This document shows, piece by piece, positions 37,607 to 47,359 of a stretch of DNA of 64,000 nt. Position numbers and translations under genes: made by a program. Each line of letters begins with the position of its first letter. The stretch's first letter is position 1. The DNA lies in assembly GCF_013283365.1 (NCBI RefSeq), contig NZ_WBYM01000003.1, forward strand, positions 124,001 through 188,000, in the 5' to 3' direction. The notes beneath the pieces were generated by a model that was not told the origin of the DNA, searched no databases, and saw only the letters and a program-made list of their open reading frames with translations. This stretch comes from Marinobacterium sp. xm-d-530. GTDB taxonomy: Bacteria; Pseudomonadota; Gammaproteobacteria; Pseudomonadales; Balneatricaceae.

Positions 37607-38074
37607 ATGCTCTATTTAGAAGATTTAAAAGCAGGCGATAAATATATAAGTGAAAACTATGAGATCACTGACGAGAATATCGTAGCTTTTGCCGAACACT
37701 ACGACCCTCAACCTTTCCATTTATCTAATGAATCAGCCCAAGACTCCTTCTTTGAAAGCCTTGCAGCGAGTGGTTGGCAGGTAGGCTCAATTACAATGCG
37801 CCTGATCGCAAAATCACTTCCGATTGCCTCTGGCGTTATTGGCGGCGGCGTTAGCCTACGCTGGTTAACACCCACTCGTCCTGGCGATGTGCTTCACGTA
37901 GAGACCGAGATATTAGAGGTGATACCGTCTAAGTCGAAACCCGACCGTGGTGTGGTGAAGATTCATGCTAAAACCATCAATCAGCATGGGGAAACACGCC
38001 AAACATTTGATAGCTCGCTATTGGTATTTCGCACCAGCGCGGGAGTGAAAGGCGGAATTTTCGCTCCAAAATAG
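37607..38074 (+). CDS. MaoC-type dehydratase
   Basis: 155 residues, single hot-dog domain with YEITDENIVAFAEHYDPQPF near 19-38 and LRWLTPTRPGD near 85-95. It is a paralogue of the protein at 1681-2133 (shared YDPQ.FH and SKSKP motifs). Probably acts on an enoyl- or 3-hydroxyacyl-CoA. It ends 4 bp from the convergent DUF3429 gene. Confidence 0.8.
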   Translation: MLYLEDLKAGDKYISENYEITDENIVAFAEHYDPQPFHLSNESAQDSFFESLAASGWQVGSITMRLIAKSLPIASGVIGGGVSLRWLTPTRPGDVLHVETEILEVIPSKSKPDRGVVKIHAKTINQHGETRQTFDSSLLVFRTSAGVKGGIFAPK

Positions 38075-38078
38075 TCAA

Positions 38079-38474
38079 CTAATTTAAATGAGCAATCAAC
38101 CAGATGTGGCATAGCGAAACGACCACCGTTAGATGAGTTCTCAATCTCCGATAATCGCCATCTTCAATCTGAGTATGATCCCAGGCCCACCAAACCAAAA
38201 AGGCAATTAACCCAACCCACAAACCTAAATAGAGGGGGAGTAAAAGTGCCAACCAGGCTAAAAGTGAAGGGAGCATGCAAATGGCCAAACGAGCATCAGA
38301 AGCAAAGTTGCTATCCCGCATAGCAACTCCCCAGTGAATCCCTCCTAAAAACGAGAGGATCACAGCGGAATAACTCATAAAAGCCGAGACAGACGCTGCA
38401 TCTTCAAACTGAAAAGCCAATCCGACGAAAGGGATCAACCCGGCATAACCCAGACGGTGTGCTAACTTAATCAC
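38079..38474 (-). CDS. DUF3429 membrane protein
   Basis: 131 residues starting at GTG. Four hydrophobic segments and the SFLGGIHWGVAM motif near 41-52 are typical of DUF3429 proteins, small inner-membrane proteins without known function. It follows yicC on the same strand with a 54-bp gap. Nothing in the sequence suggests a role. Confidence 0.7.
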   Translation of the reverse strand: MIKLAHRLGYAGLIPFVGLAFQFEDAASVSAFMSYSAVILSFLGGIHWGVAMRDSNFASDARLAICMLPSLLAWLALLLPLYLGLWVGLIAFLVWWAWDHTQIEDGDYRRLRTHLTVVVSLCHIWLIAHLN

Positions 38475-38528
38475 GCGAAATACTCTTAACTGTTTCTATG
38501 AGTTACGCAGCTGTCGGTATTCAGGATC

Positions 38529-39392
38529 TTATTCGATATTCTGTATCTGCTCGCGCATCTGTTCAATCAAAACCTTAAGCTCTACCGCGCTTTGAGTCGT
38601 TGCGACGACAACGGATTTGGAGCCCAGTGTGTTAGCTTCACGGTTCAACTCTTGCATTAGAAAATCCAGCTTACGACCAATTGGCCCCTTCTCTATTAAG
38701 ATGCGTCTTACTTCAGTCACATGGGTATCTAGACGGTCCAGCTCTTCTGCAACGTCGGCACGTTGTGCCAACAGCACTACCTCTTGCTCAAGACGTTCGG
38801 CATCAAGGTCGACTCCTAATTGCGACACTCTTTCGACTAGATTCGCTTTTTGATTTTCGATAATTTGCGGCATTTTTGATCTTATTTTGCCGACGATCGC
38901 CGCAATTGACTGCAACCTATCCTCTATCAAACCCGCCAACTCAATCCCTTCGCGATGACGGCCCTCAATAAGTTGAGCCAATGCGTCATCAAATAGCGCT
39001 AGCGCGGCCTGACCTACCTCACCAGGATCAGCTGAAGTGCTGTTCATCACGCCCGGGAATTGAAGCAGAGCCAAAGGATCAACCCTTCCCTCTGAAGCAC
39101 CACTGAGTTTAATCTGCTGTAGCGCTTCATTAATCTGCTGCAACCGCACTTGATCCACTTGAACACTCTGCTGACCCACCGATTCATGGAACCGAAGCGA
39201 ACATTCAACTTTGCCGCGGGCCAGGCGTTTGCGCAGCTTGTCGCGAATGGCTATCTCGTGCTGACGCATAAAGTCTGGAAGTTTGAAATGAGGCTCTAAG
39301 AAACGCTGATTAACCGAACGAATTTCCCAAACCAAGGTACCCCATGAAAATTCAGCTTCTGAACGGGCAAAAGCGGTCATACTCTGTGTCAT
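38529..39392 (-). CDS. yicC: YicC-family endoribonuclease/stress protein
   Basis: 287 residues, full length. The start MTQSMTAFARSE and the C-terminal segment KGPIGRKLDFLMQELNREAN near 235-254 are the family hallmarks. E. coli YicC has been linked to RNA turnover and sRNA (RyhB) degradation. It is divergent from rph with a 73-bp spacer, a conserved pairing of two RNA-processing genes. Confidence 0.9.
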   Translation of the reverse strand: MTQSMTAFARSEAEFSWGTLVWEIRSVNQRFLEPHFKLPDFMRQHEIAIRDKLRKRLARGKVECSLRFHESVGQQSVQVDQVRLQQINEALQQIKLSGASEGRVDPLALLQFPGVMNSTSADPGEVGQAALALFDDALAQLIEGRHREGIELAGLIEDRLQSIAAIVGKIRSKMPQIIENQKANLVERVSQLGVDLDAERLEQEVVLLAQRADVAEELDRLDTHVTEVRRILIEKGPIGRKLDFLMQELNREANTLGSKSVVVATTQSAVELKVLIEQMREQIQNIE

Positions 39393-39465
39393 ATACTGTC
39401 AAACTCGATTACCATAGATTGATTGTCACTATAACAGCCGATGCCGGCACTTTTAAGGTACCTAC

Positions 39466-40233
39466 ATGAGCTCTCCACTCTCTGATCAATTGAAAAACCT
39501 AGGTTTAGATGCAATGCGCCCAAGTGGGCGTCAACCAGACCAAATGCGCGACGTTAAAGTCACTCGTAATTTTACAATGCATGCAGAAGGTTCGGTTTTG
39601 ATCGAGTTTGGCAATACAAAAGTCCTTTGTAATGCGTCAGTTACTCGAGGTGTACCTCGCTGGTTGCGCGGATCAGGCTCAGGTTGGGTAACCGCTGAGT
39701 ATGGCATGCTGCCTCGTGCAACCAATAGCCGCACCGATCGTGAGGCATCGCGCGGTAAGCAGTCAGGACGCACGCTTGAGATTCAGCGCCTGATCGGCCG
39801 TTCACTGCGTGCTGCGATTGATCTAGATAAGCTAGGCGAGAACACCATCACCATCGACTGTGATGTTCTGCAAGCAGATGGTGGTACTCGTACCGCCTCA
39901 ATTACCGGTTCGTACATTGCGCTGATTGATGCGATCAACGAACTGAAAAAAGACAAAAACGGCGCACTTAAAGGCAACCCGATTAAAAACCAAGTCGCAG
40001 CTATTTCGGTGGGCATCTATAAAGGCCAAGCGGTATTGGATTTGGATTATGCAGAAGATTCAACAGCCGAAACTGATATGAACGTCGTCATGACTGAAAC
40101 CGGCGGTTTTGTTGAAGTCCAAGGCACAGCAGAAGGTGCTCCTTACACTCAAGATGAACTGAATCAGTTGCTAACCTTAGCTAAGAAAGGCATTGAAGAG
40201 CTCACAGCAATCCAAAAAGCCTCACTGGCGTAA
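39466..40233 (+). CDS. rph: ribonuclease PH
   Basis: 255 residues from 39466. The usual RNase PH starts at MRPSGR, which here is residue 17 (start codon at 39514), so the reading frame has a 16-residue leader. The upstream ATG has the better ribosome site (AAGG, 7-nt gap). The core shows [32 protein letters not shown] near 143-154 (phosphate-binding region) and [13 protein letters not shown]. It trims tRNA 3' ends phosphorolytically. The order rph, crc, pyrE with two inserted genes is as in pseudomonads. Confidence 0.92.
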   Translation: MSSPLSDQLKNLGLDAMRPSGRQPDQMRDVKVTRNFTMHAEGSVLIEFGNTKVLCNASVTRGVPRWLRGSGSGWVTAEYGMLPRATNSRTDREASRGKQSGRTLEIQRLIGRSLRAAIDLDKLGENTITIDCDVLQADGGTRTASITGSYIALIDAINELKKDKNGALKGNPIKNQVAAISVGIYKGQAVLDLDYAEDSTAETDMNVVMTETGGFVEVQGTAEGAPYTQDELNQLLTLAKKGIEELTAIQKASLA

Positions 40234-40264
40234 GCAACTAAAATTTAATTTCCTGGAACTAAGA

Positions 40265-40849
40265 ATGACTATCAAACAACTCGCTACAGCTCTATCTTTG
40301 ATGATTTTCAGCAGCATGGCGTTTGCCCATACTGGTGAAGGTATCAACACAGGTTTTGCATCTGGCTTCTGGCACCCCATCATGGGTTGGGATCATGTCG
40401 TTGCAATGGTTGCAGTCGGCCTTTGGGGTGCTTTTTTAGGCGCACCCGCCATCTGGATACTTCCGGTCGTTTTCCCACTGGTCATGGCAATTGGCGGTGC
40501 TTTAGGCATTGCCGGTATGCCGCTTCCTGCAGTGGAGACGGGTATTGCGCTTTCGGGTGTGGTTCTTGGTCTGCTGATTGTCTTTGCTGTTAAGGCACCG
40601 CTATGGATAGCCGCTGTGATCGTGGGCATCTTTGCGATCTTCCATGGTCACGCTCACGGCACAGAGTTCCCAACAGAGTTTAACGCTTACGGTTATGCCG
40701 TTGGATTTGTTATTGCGACTGGTCTACTGCACCTTATCGGTATCGCGTTCGGCTTCCTAACCAAACTCGATTTTGGTGCGAGTTTGGTTCGTCTAGGTGG
40801 GGCGATCATTGCATTAGTCGGTGCTGGCTACCTATTTGGTGTGCTTTAA
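40265..40849 (+). CDS. HupE/UreJ-family membrane protein
   Basis: 194 residues from the ATG at 40265, which follows GGAACTAAG; the frame extends upstream into rph. Signal-like N-terminus, then HTGEGINTGFASGFWHP and GWDHVVAMVAVGLWGA: the HP...DH motif of HupE/UreJ proteins, associated with nickel or cobalt uptake. About six membrane segments; a further HGHAHG near 126-131. No urease or hydrogenase gene is nearby. Cotranscribed with the next gene 3 bp away. Confidence 0.8.
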   Translation: MTIKQLATALSLMIFSSMAFAHTGEGINTGFASGFWHPIMGWDHVVAMVAVGLWGAFLGAPAIWILPVVFPLVMAIGGALGIAGMPLPAVETGIALSGVVLGLLIVFAVKAPLWIAAVIVGIFAIFHGHAHGTEFPTEFNAYGYAVGFVIATGLLHLIGIAFGFLTKLDFGASLVRLGGAIIALVGAGYLFGVL

Positions 40850-40852
40850 CCT

Positions 40853-41461
40853 ATGGTCTATCCATCACGCTCAATACTGCTTCTTTTGACCTCAGTGTTA
40901 CTGCCTAACCTGGCAGTAGCGCATAGTTTTGGGGCTGGCACCGATCAATTTGCTAGTTTTGTTGAAGGGGCCAGCGTGGTGATCTTTGATCAAGTCACTC
41001 TATTTGCCACCCTCTCTTTAGGCCTAATGATTGCACTGTGGAAGAATCGCGGTGTGGTTCAAGCCCTTCCCCTCTTTGTTGTGGGGTTAGTCTTGGGCTT
41101 TTTACTGGCGCCTTCAGTAACCACCTGGGTGATGATGGGGGCTACGGTTGTCGGCGCTATCACTGCAACCCTGGGTGCTAGCTTGAACCAGCAGTTCAAA
41201 CCGCTAACACTGATCCTTGCACTGTTTACTGGCCTGCTTGTCCAGATGGTCTCTTTGGAGGGGCATGTCTGGATGGAGTTAAGCGTCTCCATCTATGTCG
41301 GTGTGACACTTGGGGCGATATTGCCAGTGATGCTTGGCGCCGCAACCGGTGAGTTACTACTGGAAAAGCTGCCCGCAACCTTTTCACGAATTGCCGTCAG
41401 GGTAGCCTGCTCTTGGCTCGCAGCGATTCAGATCATGATGTTAGCTTTCTTCTCGCACTAA
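40853..41461 (+). CDS. divergent HupE/UreJ-like membrane protein
   Basis: 202 residues with signal-like N-terminus and about six membrane segments. It aligns in layout with the preceding HupE-like protein, but the metal motif has decayed: where the first has the WHP and GWDH pairs, this one has no His-Pro and reads IFDQ in place of the DH pair. The HSFGAG start after signal cleavage is kept. It may be a partner subunit of the transporter without its own metal site. Followed by a terminator. Confidence 0.6.
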   Translation: MVYPSRSILLLLTSVLLPNLAVAHSFGAGTDQFASFVEGASVVIFDQVTLFATLSLGLMIALWKNRGVVQALPLFVVGLVLGFLLAPSVTTWVMMGATVVGAITATLGASLNQQFKPLTLILALFTGLLVQMVSLEGHVWMELSVSIYVGVTLGAILPVMLGAATGELLLEKLPATFSRIAVRVACSWLAAIQIMMLAFFSH

Positions 41462-41470
41462 CAATAAAAT

Positions 41471-41490
41471 ACCCTCGTAAAGAGGGTTTC
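41471..41490. terminator. bidirectional hairpin terminator between hupE-like pair and crc
   Basis: ACCCTC / GAGGGT stem with GTAAA loop and A/T-rich flanks on both sides, located in the 46-bp gap between convergent genes. Confidence 0.65.
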
Positions 41491-41507
41491 TAAAATCCAA
41501 TTCTCAA

Positions 41508-42281
41508 TTAAAAATCGAGATCGTAATCCACGATGTAGGGTGCATGCTCAGAGAACTGCTGACCTTTGTAGATACTGCAGTGCTGAATGGTTTTACGCAG
41601 ACCTTGAGTCGTAATCTGGTAATCCAAGCGCGCACCTTCATTTAGCTCACGGGCACGGTTGTAGTCTGGCCACCAAGTGTATTCGCGATCCGCTTTTGTA
41701 CACTCACGCATTGTGTCGACGTAGCCCATTTCACCGAATAGCTCCTCCATGAACTCACGCTCTTCTGGAAGGAATCCAGATACGGTCTGATTGGCATACC
41801 AGTTACTCAAGTCGACCGGTTTGTGCGCAATTTTCATGCTACCGGCGAAGATGAATTCACGACGCTTGCGAAGAGTCTTCTCAAAGTGACTTTCAAATTG
41901 CTCAATGAACTTCTCTTTCTCTGCTTGAGCGTCTGGTCCTTTGAGACCCGATGGCACATTAAAAGAACCGACGCTGAATCGTTCGAAGTCAGCCTGAATA
42001 TAACGGCCTTGGAAATCGCACTGTTCAAAACCTAAGCCGATCATAATCGCTTTAGGTAGACGGCGGGTGTAGATCGCTACACCGCTGTAGTCATCATCAA
42101 AGGCTTCAAAGAAGTAGGCTTCGTAACCCTCAGGGTGGTAGCGAGAATCATCTAATTGATACTCACGTGCACGAATGTTTTGCAAGCAGACAACATCCGC
42201 ATCCTGCTTAACCATCCAATCGAAAAAGCCCCGATCAGCGGCTTGAACAATGCCTTGAGTATTAAAAGTAATTACGCGCAT
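41508..42281 (-). CDS. crc: catabolite repression control protein Crc
   Basis: 257 residues of the exonuclease III (EEP) fold but degenerate at the active site: the metal-binding glutamate region reads CLQNIRA (Asn35, normally Glu) and the final Asp-His pair is SEHAP (Glu245-His246). LGFEQCDFQGRYIQADF, RRKRREFIFAGS-like RKRREFIFAGS, and FLPEEREFMEELFGEMGYVD follow pseudomonad Crc far better than ExoIII. In Pseudomonas, Crc works with Hfq as a translational repressor of non-preferred carbon-source genes. Its position between rph and pyrE is the classic crc locus. This would tie the branched-chain genes in this window to carbon preference. Confidence 0.88.
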   Translation of the reverse strand: MRVITFNTQGIVQAADRGFFDWMVKQDADVVCLQNIRAREYQLDDSRYHPEGYEAYFFEAFDDDYSGVAIYTRRLPKAIMIGLGFEQCDFQGRYIQADFERFSVGSFNVPSGLKGPDAQAEKEKFIEQFESHFEKTLRKRREFIFAGSMKIAHKPVDLSNWYANQTVSGFLPEEREFMEELFGEMGYVDTMRECTKADREYTWWPDYNRARELNEGARLDYQITTQGLRKTIQHCSIYKGQQFSEHAPYIVDYDLDF

Positions 42282-42448
42282 GAGTTCGAAGCGCTCCGTA
42301 TAACTATTGTTGTTAGACTAAAGATTGCAATTGTAGCGATAGATTCATAAAAACGGAATTTTTTAAAGCTGAAAGAAGTTGGTTTGGGAGTTGAACTCTG
42401 TTCAGGTATCCTACGCGGATTAAACCCAGTTCTAAGGATTTCACTATT

Positions 42449-43096
42449 ATGCAAAGCTACCAGCGTGAGTTCATCGAATTCGCAATCGAAAAAGGCGTTC
42501 TTAAATTTGGTGAGTTCACCCTAAAATCGGGTAGAACTAGCCCTTACTTTTTTAACGCAGGCCTTTTCAATACCGGTGATGCCATAGCAAAACTGGGTCG
42601 TTTCTATGCAGCGGCAATTGAAGACGCGAAGATCGATTACGACGTCATGCTTGGGCCTGCTTACAAAGGCATTCCCCTTGCAACAACGACCGTCGTTGCA
42701 CTGGCAAATGATTTCGGTAAAGACGTTCCTTATGTTTTTAACCGCAAAGAGGTTAAGGATCACGGTGAAGGTGGCAACCTAGTGGGCGCACCACTCGCTG
42801 GCCGTGTTCTGATCATCGACGATGTCATTACCGCGGGTACCGCTATCCGTGAGGTGATGACGCTGATCGACGAAAATGGTGCAACACCAGCCGCCACGGT
42901 GATCGCACTGAACCGTATGGAACGAGGTACAGGTGAGCTTTCCGCCATTCAGGAAGTTGAGCGTGACTACAACATGCAAGTTGCTAGCATCATTTCCTTA
43001 GATGATCTCGTTGAGTACCTTGAAGAGCAAGGTGGTCGTGATGCTGAGTTAACGGCCATTCGAGCCTACCGTGACGAATACGGAATCAGCGCATAA
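42449..43096 (+). CDS. pyrE: orotate phosphoribosyltransferase
   Basis: 215 residues. [14 protein letters not shown] near 68-81 and the PRPP loop [13 protein letters not shown] near 118-130 are diagnostic; lysine-rich [13 protein letters not shown] near 96-108 forms the flexible catalytic loop. It converts orotate to OMP in pyrimidine synthesis. Divergent from crc and followed 3 bp later by modA, so modABC may be cotranscribed with it. Confidence 0.96.
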   Translation: MQSYQREFIEFAIEKGVLKFGEFTLKSGRTSPYFFNAGLFNTGDAIAKLGRFYAAAIEDAKIDYDVMLGPAYKGIPLATTTVVALANDFGKDVPYVFNRKEVKDHGEGGNLVGAPLAGRVLIIDDVITAGTAIREVMTLIDENGATPAATVIALNRMERGTGELSAIQEVERDYNMQVASIISLDDLVEYLEEQGGRDAELTAIRAYRDEYGISA

Positions 43097-43099
43097 CTT

Positions 43100-43879
43100 A
43101 TGCAGTTTAAAGCAGTCCTACTTAGATCAATACTCACGCTGAGTCTGGCTGCTTTTGCATCCTCACAAGCCGTTGCAAACACACTTACTGTGTTTGCAGC
43201 AGCGAGCTTAAAAAATGCGATCGATGAGATCACAGAACATTACGAGGCAGACCATTCAGACTCGATTGTTGTCTCTTATGCGGGGTCTGCCACCTTAGCA
43301 CGTCAAATAGAGATGGGCGCACCAGCCGATATTTTCATCTCTGCCAACACTGCCTGGATGGATTACCTATCTGATAGGGCGCTAATTAATGAACCGACTC
43401 GCTTCAACCTGGCCAGTAATCAGTTGGTACTGATAAGTCATACTCCAGACGCAAAACTCACCCTCACCAGGTCGCAAGAACTGCTCGATTGGCTGGACAA
43501 TGAATACCTGGCCATGGGTCTTGTGGAATCTGTACCTGCTGGCATTTACGGTAAGCAAGCACTTACTTATTTTGATCTTTGGGACCCCCTTAAGCAGCAA
43601 GTCGCTCAATCAGACAATGTGCGGTCTGCACTTGCATTAGTTGCTTCAGGTGAAGCACCTTTAGGGATCGTCTATCACTCGGATGCGGTGGCTGAACCCA
43701 AGGTCTCAATAGCTGCCACCTTCCCTACAGAGTCCCATGACAGAATTCTATATCCGGTTGCGGCTGTTACAGAGAGTGATAAATCAACCGCGGCATTTTT
43801 AGAGTTTTTGCGCTCAGAGCAGTCTAGGGCGATACTAGAGCGCAACGGCTTTTTAATGGATTCGCAACAACGTGACTGA
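43100..43879 (+). CDS. modA: molybdate ABC transporter substrate-binding protein
   Basis: 259 residues with a Sec signal peptide ending near ASSQAVA. The mature start TLTVFAAASLKNAIDEI and SYAGSATLARQIEMGAPADIF are the ModA signatures for oxyanion binding; GIVYHSDA near 188-195 agrees. Captures molybdate (or tungstate) in the periplasm. Overlaps modB by 8 bp. Confidence 0.93.
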   Translation: MQFKAVLLRSILTLSLAAFASSQAVANTLTVFAAASLKNAIDEITEHYEADHSDSIVVSYAGSATLARQIEMGAPADIFISANTAWMDYLSDRALINEPTRFNLASNQLVLISHTPDAKLTLTRSQELLDWLDNEYLAMGLVESVPAGIYGKQALTYFDLWDPLKQQVAQSDNVRSALALVASGEAPLGIVYHSDAVAEPKVSIAATFPTESHDRILYPVAAVTESDKSTAAFLEFLRSEQSRAILERNGFLMDSQQRD

Positions 43880-44564
43880 TTGGCTAGGCCCCAACGAGTG
43901 GGCGGCAGTTCTCCTATCAATTAAGGTAGCTTTTTGGGCAACACTGCTTAGCCTGCCTGTGGCCATTGGCGTTGCCTATCTTCTGGCGAAAAAGGAGTTT
44001 GCAGGGAAACAGCTTCTCAACGGAATTGTCCATCTACCCTTGATCTTACCGCCCGTTGTAACGGGTTATCTGCTGTTAATGACCTTCGGAAAACGCACGC
44101 CTGTCGGATCATTCCTTGCTGAGTGGGGAATTGAGTTTGCTTTCCGCTGGAGCGGTGCCGCATTAGCAGCAGCCATCATGGCTTTTCCATTACTGGTTCG
44201 TGCTATTCGTCTCTCCATTGAAGCCATTGATCCTAAATTAGAGGAAGCGGCCGCAACCCTGGGTGCCTCAAGGCGCTGGGTGTTTATCACCATCACCCTA
44301 CCTTTAATGCTTCCTGGTGTGATCGCCGGCTCCGTTCTGGGCTTTGCCAAAGCGATGGGTGAGTTTGGAGCCACCATCACCTTTGTATCGAATATTCCAG
44401 GTCAGACTCAGACACTCCCTTCGGCTATCTATGCGTTTCTTCAGGTACCCGGTGGTGAAAGCTCTGCGACCAAACTGGTGATCATCTCTATTATCATTGC
44501 GATGAGTGCACTTCTTGCCTCTGAATGGCTGTCACGTCGTATGAGCCGGAGGTTGCAGTCATGA
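43872..44564 (+). CDS. modB: molybdate ABC transporter permease
   Basis: 230 residues starting at GTG, with five to six membrane segments. The EAA loop reads EEAAATLGASRRWVFITITLP near residues 123-143 and contacts ModC. LPLILPPVVTGYLL is typical of ModB. It overlaps modA by 8 bp and modC by 4 bp (ATGA). Confidence 0.92.
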   Translation: MTDWLGPNEWAAVLLSIKVAFWATLLSLPVAIGVAYLLAKKEFAGKQLLNGIVHLPLILPPVVTGYLLLMTFGKRTPVGSFLAEWGIEFAFRWSGAALAAAIMAFPLLVRAIRLSIEAIDPKLEEAAATLGASRRWVFITITLPLMLPGVIAGSVLGFAKAMGEFGATITFVSNIPGQTQTLPSAIYAFLQVPGGESSATKLVIISIIIAMSALLASEWLSRRMSRRLQS

Positions 44565-45643
44565 CACTGTCAGTCACTTTGCAGCAGTCGATGCCAAACT
44601 TCTCGCTTGATATAGCCTTTGAAGCCCCCAGTGGCATCACGGTTCTATTTGGCGAGTCAGGTTCAGGGAAAACCACCACAATCAATGCGATAGCCGGCTT
44701 GCAAAGCAACAGCCAAGGCCGCGTCACTCTGTCCGATCGGGTGTTATTTGATAGCGCTTCAAACACGAGCTTAAAGCCCTATCAACGCAACATTGGCTAC
44801 ATTTTTCAAGAGAGCCGACTCTTTCCACATCTGACAGTAGAGCAGAATCTAAATTACGCGAAACGCTTCAATAAGGTCGACAAAAGCGTCGATTTTTACC
44901 AGATCGTCGAACTTTTAGGTATAAAACCCCTACTTAGGCGAACGCCAAATTCACTCTCTGGTGGTGAAAAACAGCGTGTTGCGATTGGTCGTGCGTTATT
45001 AAGCGCACCAGATCTTATTCTGGCCGATGAACCCCTTGCAGCACTCGATGGCGCCCGAAAAGCGGAGCTACTCCCCTACTTCAAAAAATTAAACCGGGAA
45101 TTGGGTATTCCTATGCTCTACGTAACCCACTCACCCGAAGAGGTATTAGAGCTGGCTGACCATGTCATCGCACTGGAGCAGGGCCGCATTGTGACTCAAG
45201 GGCCTGCGCGAGAGGTGATGGCCAACAGCAAGGTCGCGCGAACCGCCAATCGTGCGATCAAGTCGACACTGACAACCCAGTTAGTGGCACAACACCCCGA
45301 TGGACTGTCCGAGCTTCAAGTGGCCAGCGAAACACTCTATGTGCCGACCCTTGATGCACCCATAGGTTCAGCGGTCTGCCTTGAACTGGTCGCGAACGAT
45401 CTAATCCTATCGACCGCAAAAGTGGCAGGCATCTCTGCCTTGAATCAGGTTTCCGGAAGGGTTGAATCCATTGAAACGACTTCATCGAGTGATGTACTTA
45501 TTAACGTGTGCATTGCAACAGATATCGTCTCAACACACATCACCAAACGCTCCCTTAACAATCTAAACCTCAAGATCGGCGATCCCTGCGTTCTGATCAT
45601 AAAATCGGTCAACATCTGCCCCTCTAACCGCTGCCAAGGTTGA
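44561..45643 (+). CDS. modC: molybdate ABC transporter ATPase
   Basis: 360 residues from the ATG at 44561, placed by GGAGG eight bases upstream and the ATGA overlap with modB. Walker A GESGSGKTT near 26-34, signature LSGGEKQR near 130-137, Walker B LILADEPLAALD, and a C-terminal TOBE/MOP domain (about 285-358) that binds molybdate. It drives molybdate import. No modE regulator is seen. A GTTGAGA/TCTCAAC hairpin straddles its stop codon but has no U tract. Confidence 0.93.
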   Translation: MTLSVTLQQSMPNFSLDIAFEAPSGITVLFGESGSGKTTTINAIAGLQSNSQGRVTLSDRVLFDSASNTSLKPYQRNIGYIFQESRLFPHLTVEQNLNYAKRFNKVDKSVDFYQIVELLGIKPLLRRTPNSLSGGEKQRVAIGRALLSAPDLILADEPLAALDGARKAELLPYFKKLNRELGIPMLYVTHSPEEVLELADHVIALEQGRIVTQGPAREVMANSKVARTANRAIKSTLTTQLVAQHPDGLSELQVASETLYVPTLDAPIGSAVCLELVANDLILSTAKVAGISALNQVSGRVESIETTSSSDVLINVCIATDIVSTHITKRSLNNLNLKIGDPCVLIIKSVNICPSNRCQG

Positions 45644-45788
45644 GATTTTCTCAACTAGTCGTGAGCATTTATCGTTAAGACTTTAGATATATATCAATTA
45701 CTTTTGACTATATAACCGATTACAATTCTGAAACTTTGTGCAGTGCACATAATTTTTGTGCTTAATTTGTCTACTGGAGGCATCCCCG

Positions 45789-47357
45789 ATGATTTCAGAA
45801 TCGGTTGTGGAACTATCGCGTTGGCAGTTTGCTATTACCGCGATGTATCACTTTCTATTTGTACCACTGACCCTCGGTCTATCCTTCCTGCTGGCCATCA
45901 TGGAATCTGTCTATGTCATGACCGGCAAGCAGATCTACCGCGATATGACCAAATTCTGGGGTAAGTTGTTCGGTATTAACTTCGCGCTAGGTGTGACCAC
46001 CGGTTTGACCATGGAGTTCCAATTTGGAACCAACTGGGCCTACTACTCGCACTACGTGGGCGACGTCTTTGGTGCACCGCTGGCGATTGAAGGTCTGGTA
46101 GCCTTCTTCCTTGAATCCACTATGATCGGCCTGTTCTTCTTCGGTTGGGATCGCCTGAGCAAGGTACAGCACCTTGCTGTGACCTGGTTGGTCGCACTGG
46201 GCTCTAACTTCTCTGCGTTGTGGATTTTGATCGCCAACGGTTGGATGCAGAACCCTGTTGGGGCCTACTTCAACTTTGAAACCATGCGCATGGAGATGGA
46301 CAGCTTCGCGGAAGTCCTGCTAAACCCAGTGGCGCAGGTTAAGTTTGTTCACACTGTCTCTGCAGGTTATGTAACGGGCGCTATCTTCGTTCTAGCCGTC
46401 AGCAGCTACTTCATGCTGCGTAACCGTGACATTCCATTTGCACGTCGTTCATTCGCGATCGCTTCAGCCTTCGGTTTAGCCTCTGCGATCTCTGTCATCG
46501 TGTTAGGTGACGAATCTGGCTACGAAGTGGGCGAAGTGCAGAAGGTTAAATTGGCAGCGATCGAGGCGGAGTGGGATACACACCCAGCACCTGCAGCCTT
46601 TACCGTTGTCGGCCTTCCCAATGAAGAGACCATGACAACTGACTACGCTCTGAAAATTCCGGGCGCCTTGGGTCTAATTGCAACCCGCTCCTTGGATGAG
46701 GAGGTTACCGGTATTAAAGATCTAGTGGCTCATGCTGAAGATCGCATTCGCAACGGCATTGTCGCTTATGGCCTTCTAGAGAAACTGCGTAACGGTGAAG
46801 ACACTCCTGAAAATCGTGCTGCGTTCTCTAAAGTCAGCGTTGATCTGGGCTACGGTCTGCTGTTGAAGCGTTACACGCAGGCGGTTGTTGACGCGACCGA
46901 AGAGCAGATCAAACTGGCGGCTCGGGACACCATTCCACAGGTGGCTCCGATGTTCTGGACCTTCCGTGTCATGGTCGGTGCAGGCTTTACGATGCTGCTT
47001 CTATTTGTCCTAGCCTTCTACTACACCGCTAAGCGTAAGGCTTACCAGACACGTTGGTTGCAGTGGTTCGCACTGCTCTCTCTACCGCTTCCTTGGATTG
47101 CCAGTGAGATGGGTTGGTTCGTTGCTGAATTTGGCCGTCAACCTTGGGCGATCGGTGAAATTCTTCCGACCTATGTCGCAACCTCTCACCTAACTGAGAC
47201 GGATCTGTGGATGAGCTTGGCGGGCTTTATTGGACTCTACACTCTGTTCTTGGTCATCGAGATCTACCTGATGGTGAAATACATCCGCAAAGGCCCAAGC
47301 GCCTTGCAGACTGGCCGTTACCACTTTGAACAGAACACAGCGACTCAAGGAGCTTAA
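45789..47357 (+). CDS. cydA: cytochrome bd ubiquinol oxidase subunit I
   Basis: 522 residues from the ATG at 45789 (GGAGG eight bases upstream), the same length as E. coli CydA, so it has the long Q-loop. Heme ligand His21 lies in [13 protein letters not shown], the quinol/heme segment [12 protein letters not shown] and the acidic pair in [12 protein letters not shown] are kept, as is VHTVSAGY (b558 His). Nine membrane segments expected. It oxidises ubiquinol and reduces oxygen at heme d, giving high-affinity respiration. First gene of cydABX. Confidence 0.97.
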   Translation: MISESVVELSRWQFAITAMYHFLFVPLTLGLSFLLAIMESVYVMTGKQIYRDMTKFWGKLFGINFALGVTTGLTMEFQFGTNWAYYSHYVGDVFGAPLAIEGLVAFFLESTMIGLFFFGWDRLSKVQHLAVTWLVALGSNFSALWILIANGWMQNPVGAYFNFETMRMEMDSFAEVLLNPVAQVKFVHTVSAGYVTGAIFVLAVSSYFMLRNRDIPFARRSFAIASAFGLASAISVIVLGDESGYEVGEVQKVKLAAIEAEWDTHPAPAAFTVVGLPNEETMTTDYALKIPGALGLIATRSLDEEVTGIKDLVAHAEDRIRNGIVAYGLLEKLRNGEDTPENRAAFSKVSVDLGYGLLLKRYTQAVVDATEEQIKLAARDTIPQVAPMFWTFRVMVGAGFTMLLLFVLAFYYTAKRKAYQTRWLQWFALLSLPLPWIASEMGWFVAEFGRQPWAIGEILPTYVATSHLTETDLWMSLAGFIGLYTLFLVIEIYLMVKYIRKGPSALQTGRYHFEQNTATQGA

Positions 47358-47359
47358 TG

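Noticed and set aside
45639-45655. GTTGAGA-TTT-TCTCAAC hairpin at the modC stop as a terminator
   Set aside because: Three-base loop, overlaps the stop codon, no T tract after it; too weak to call.
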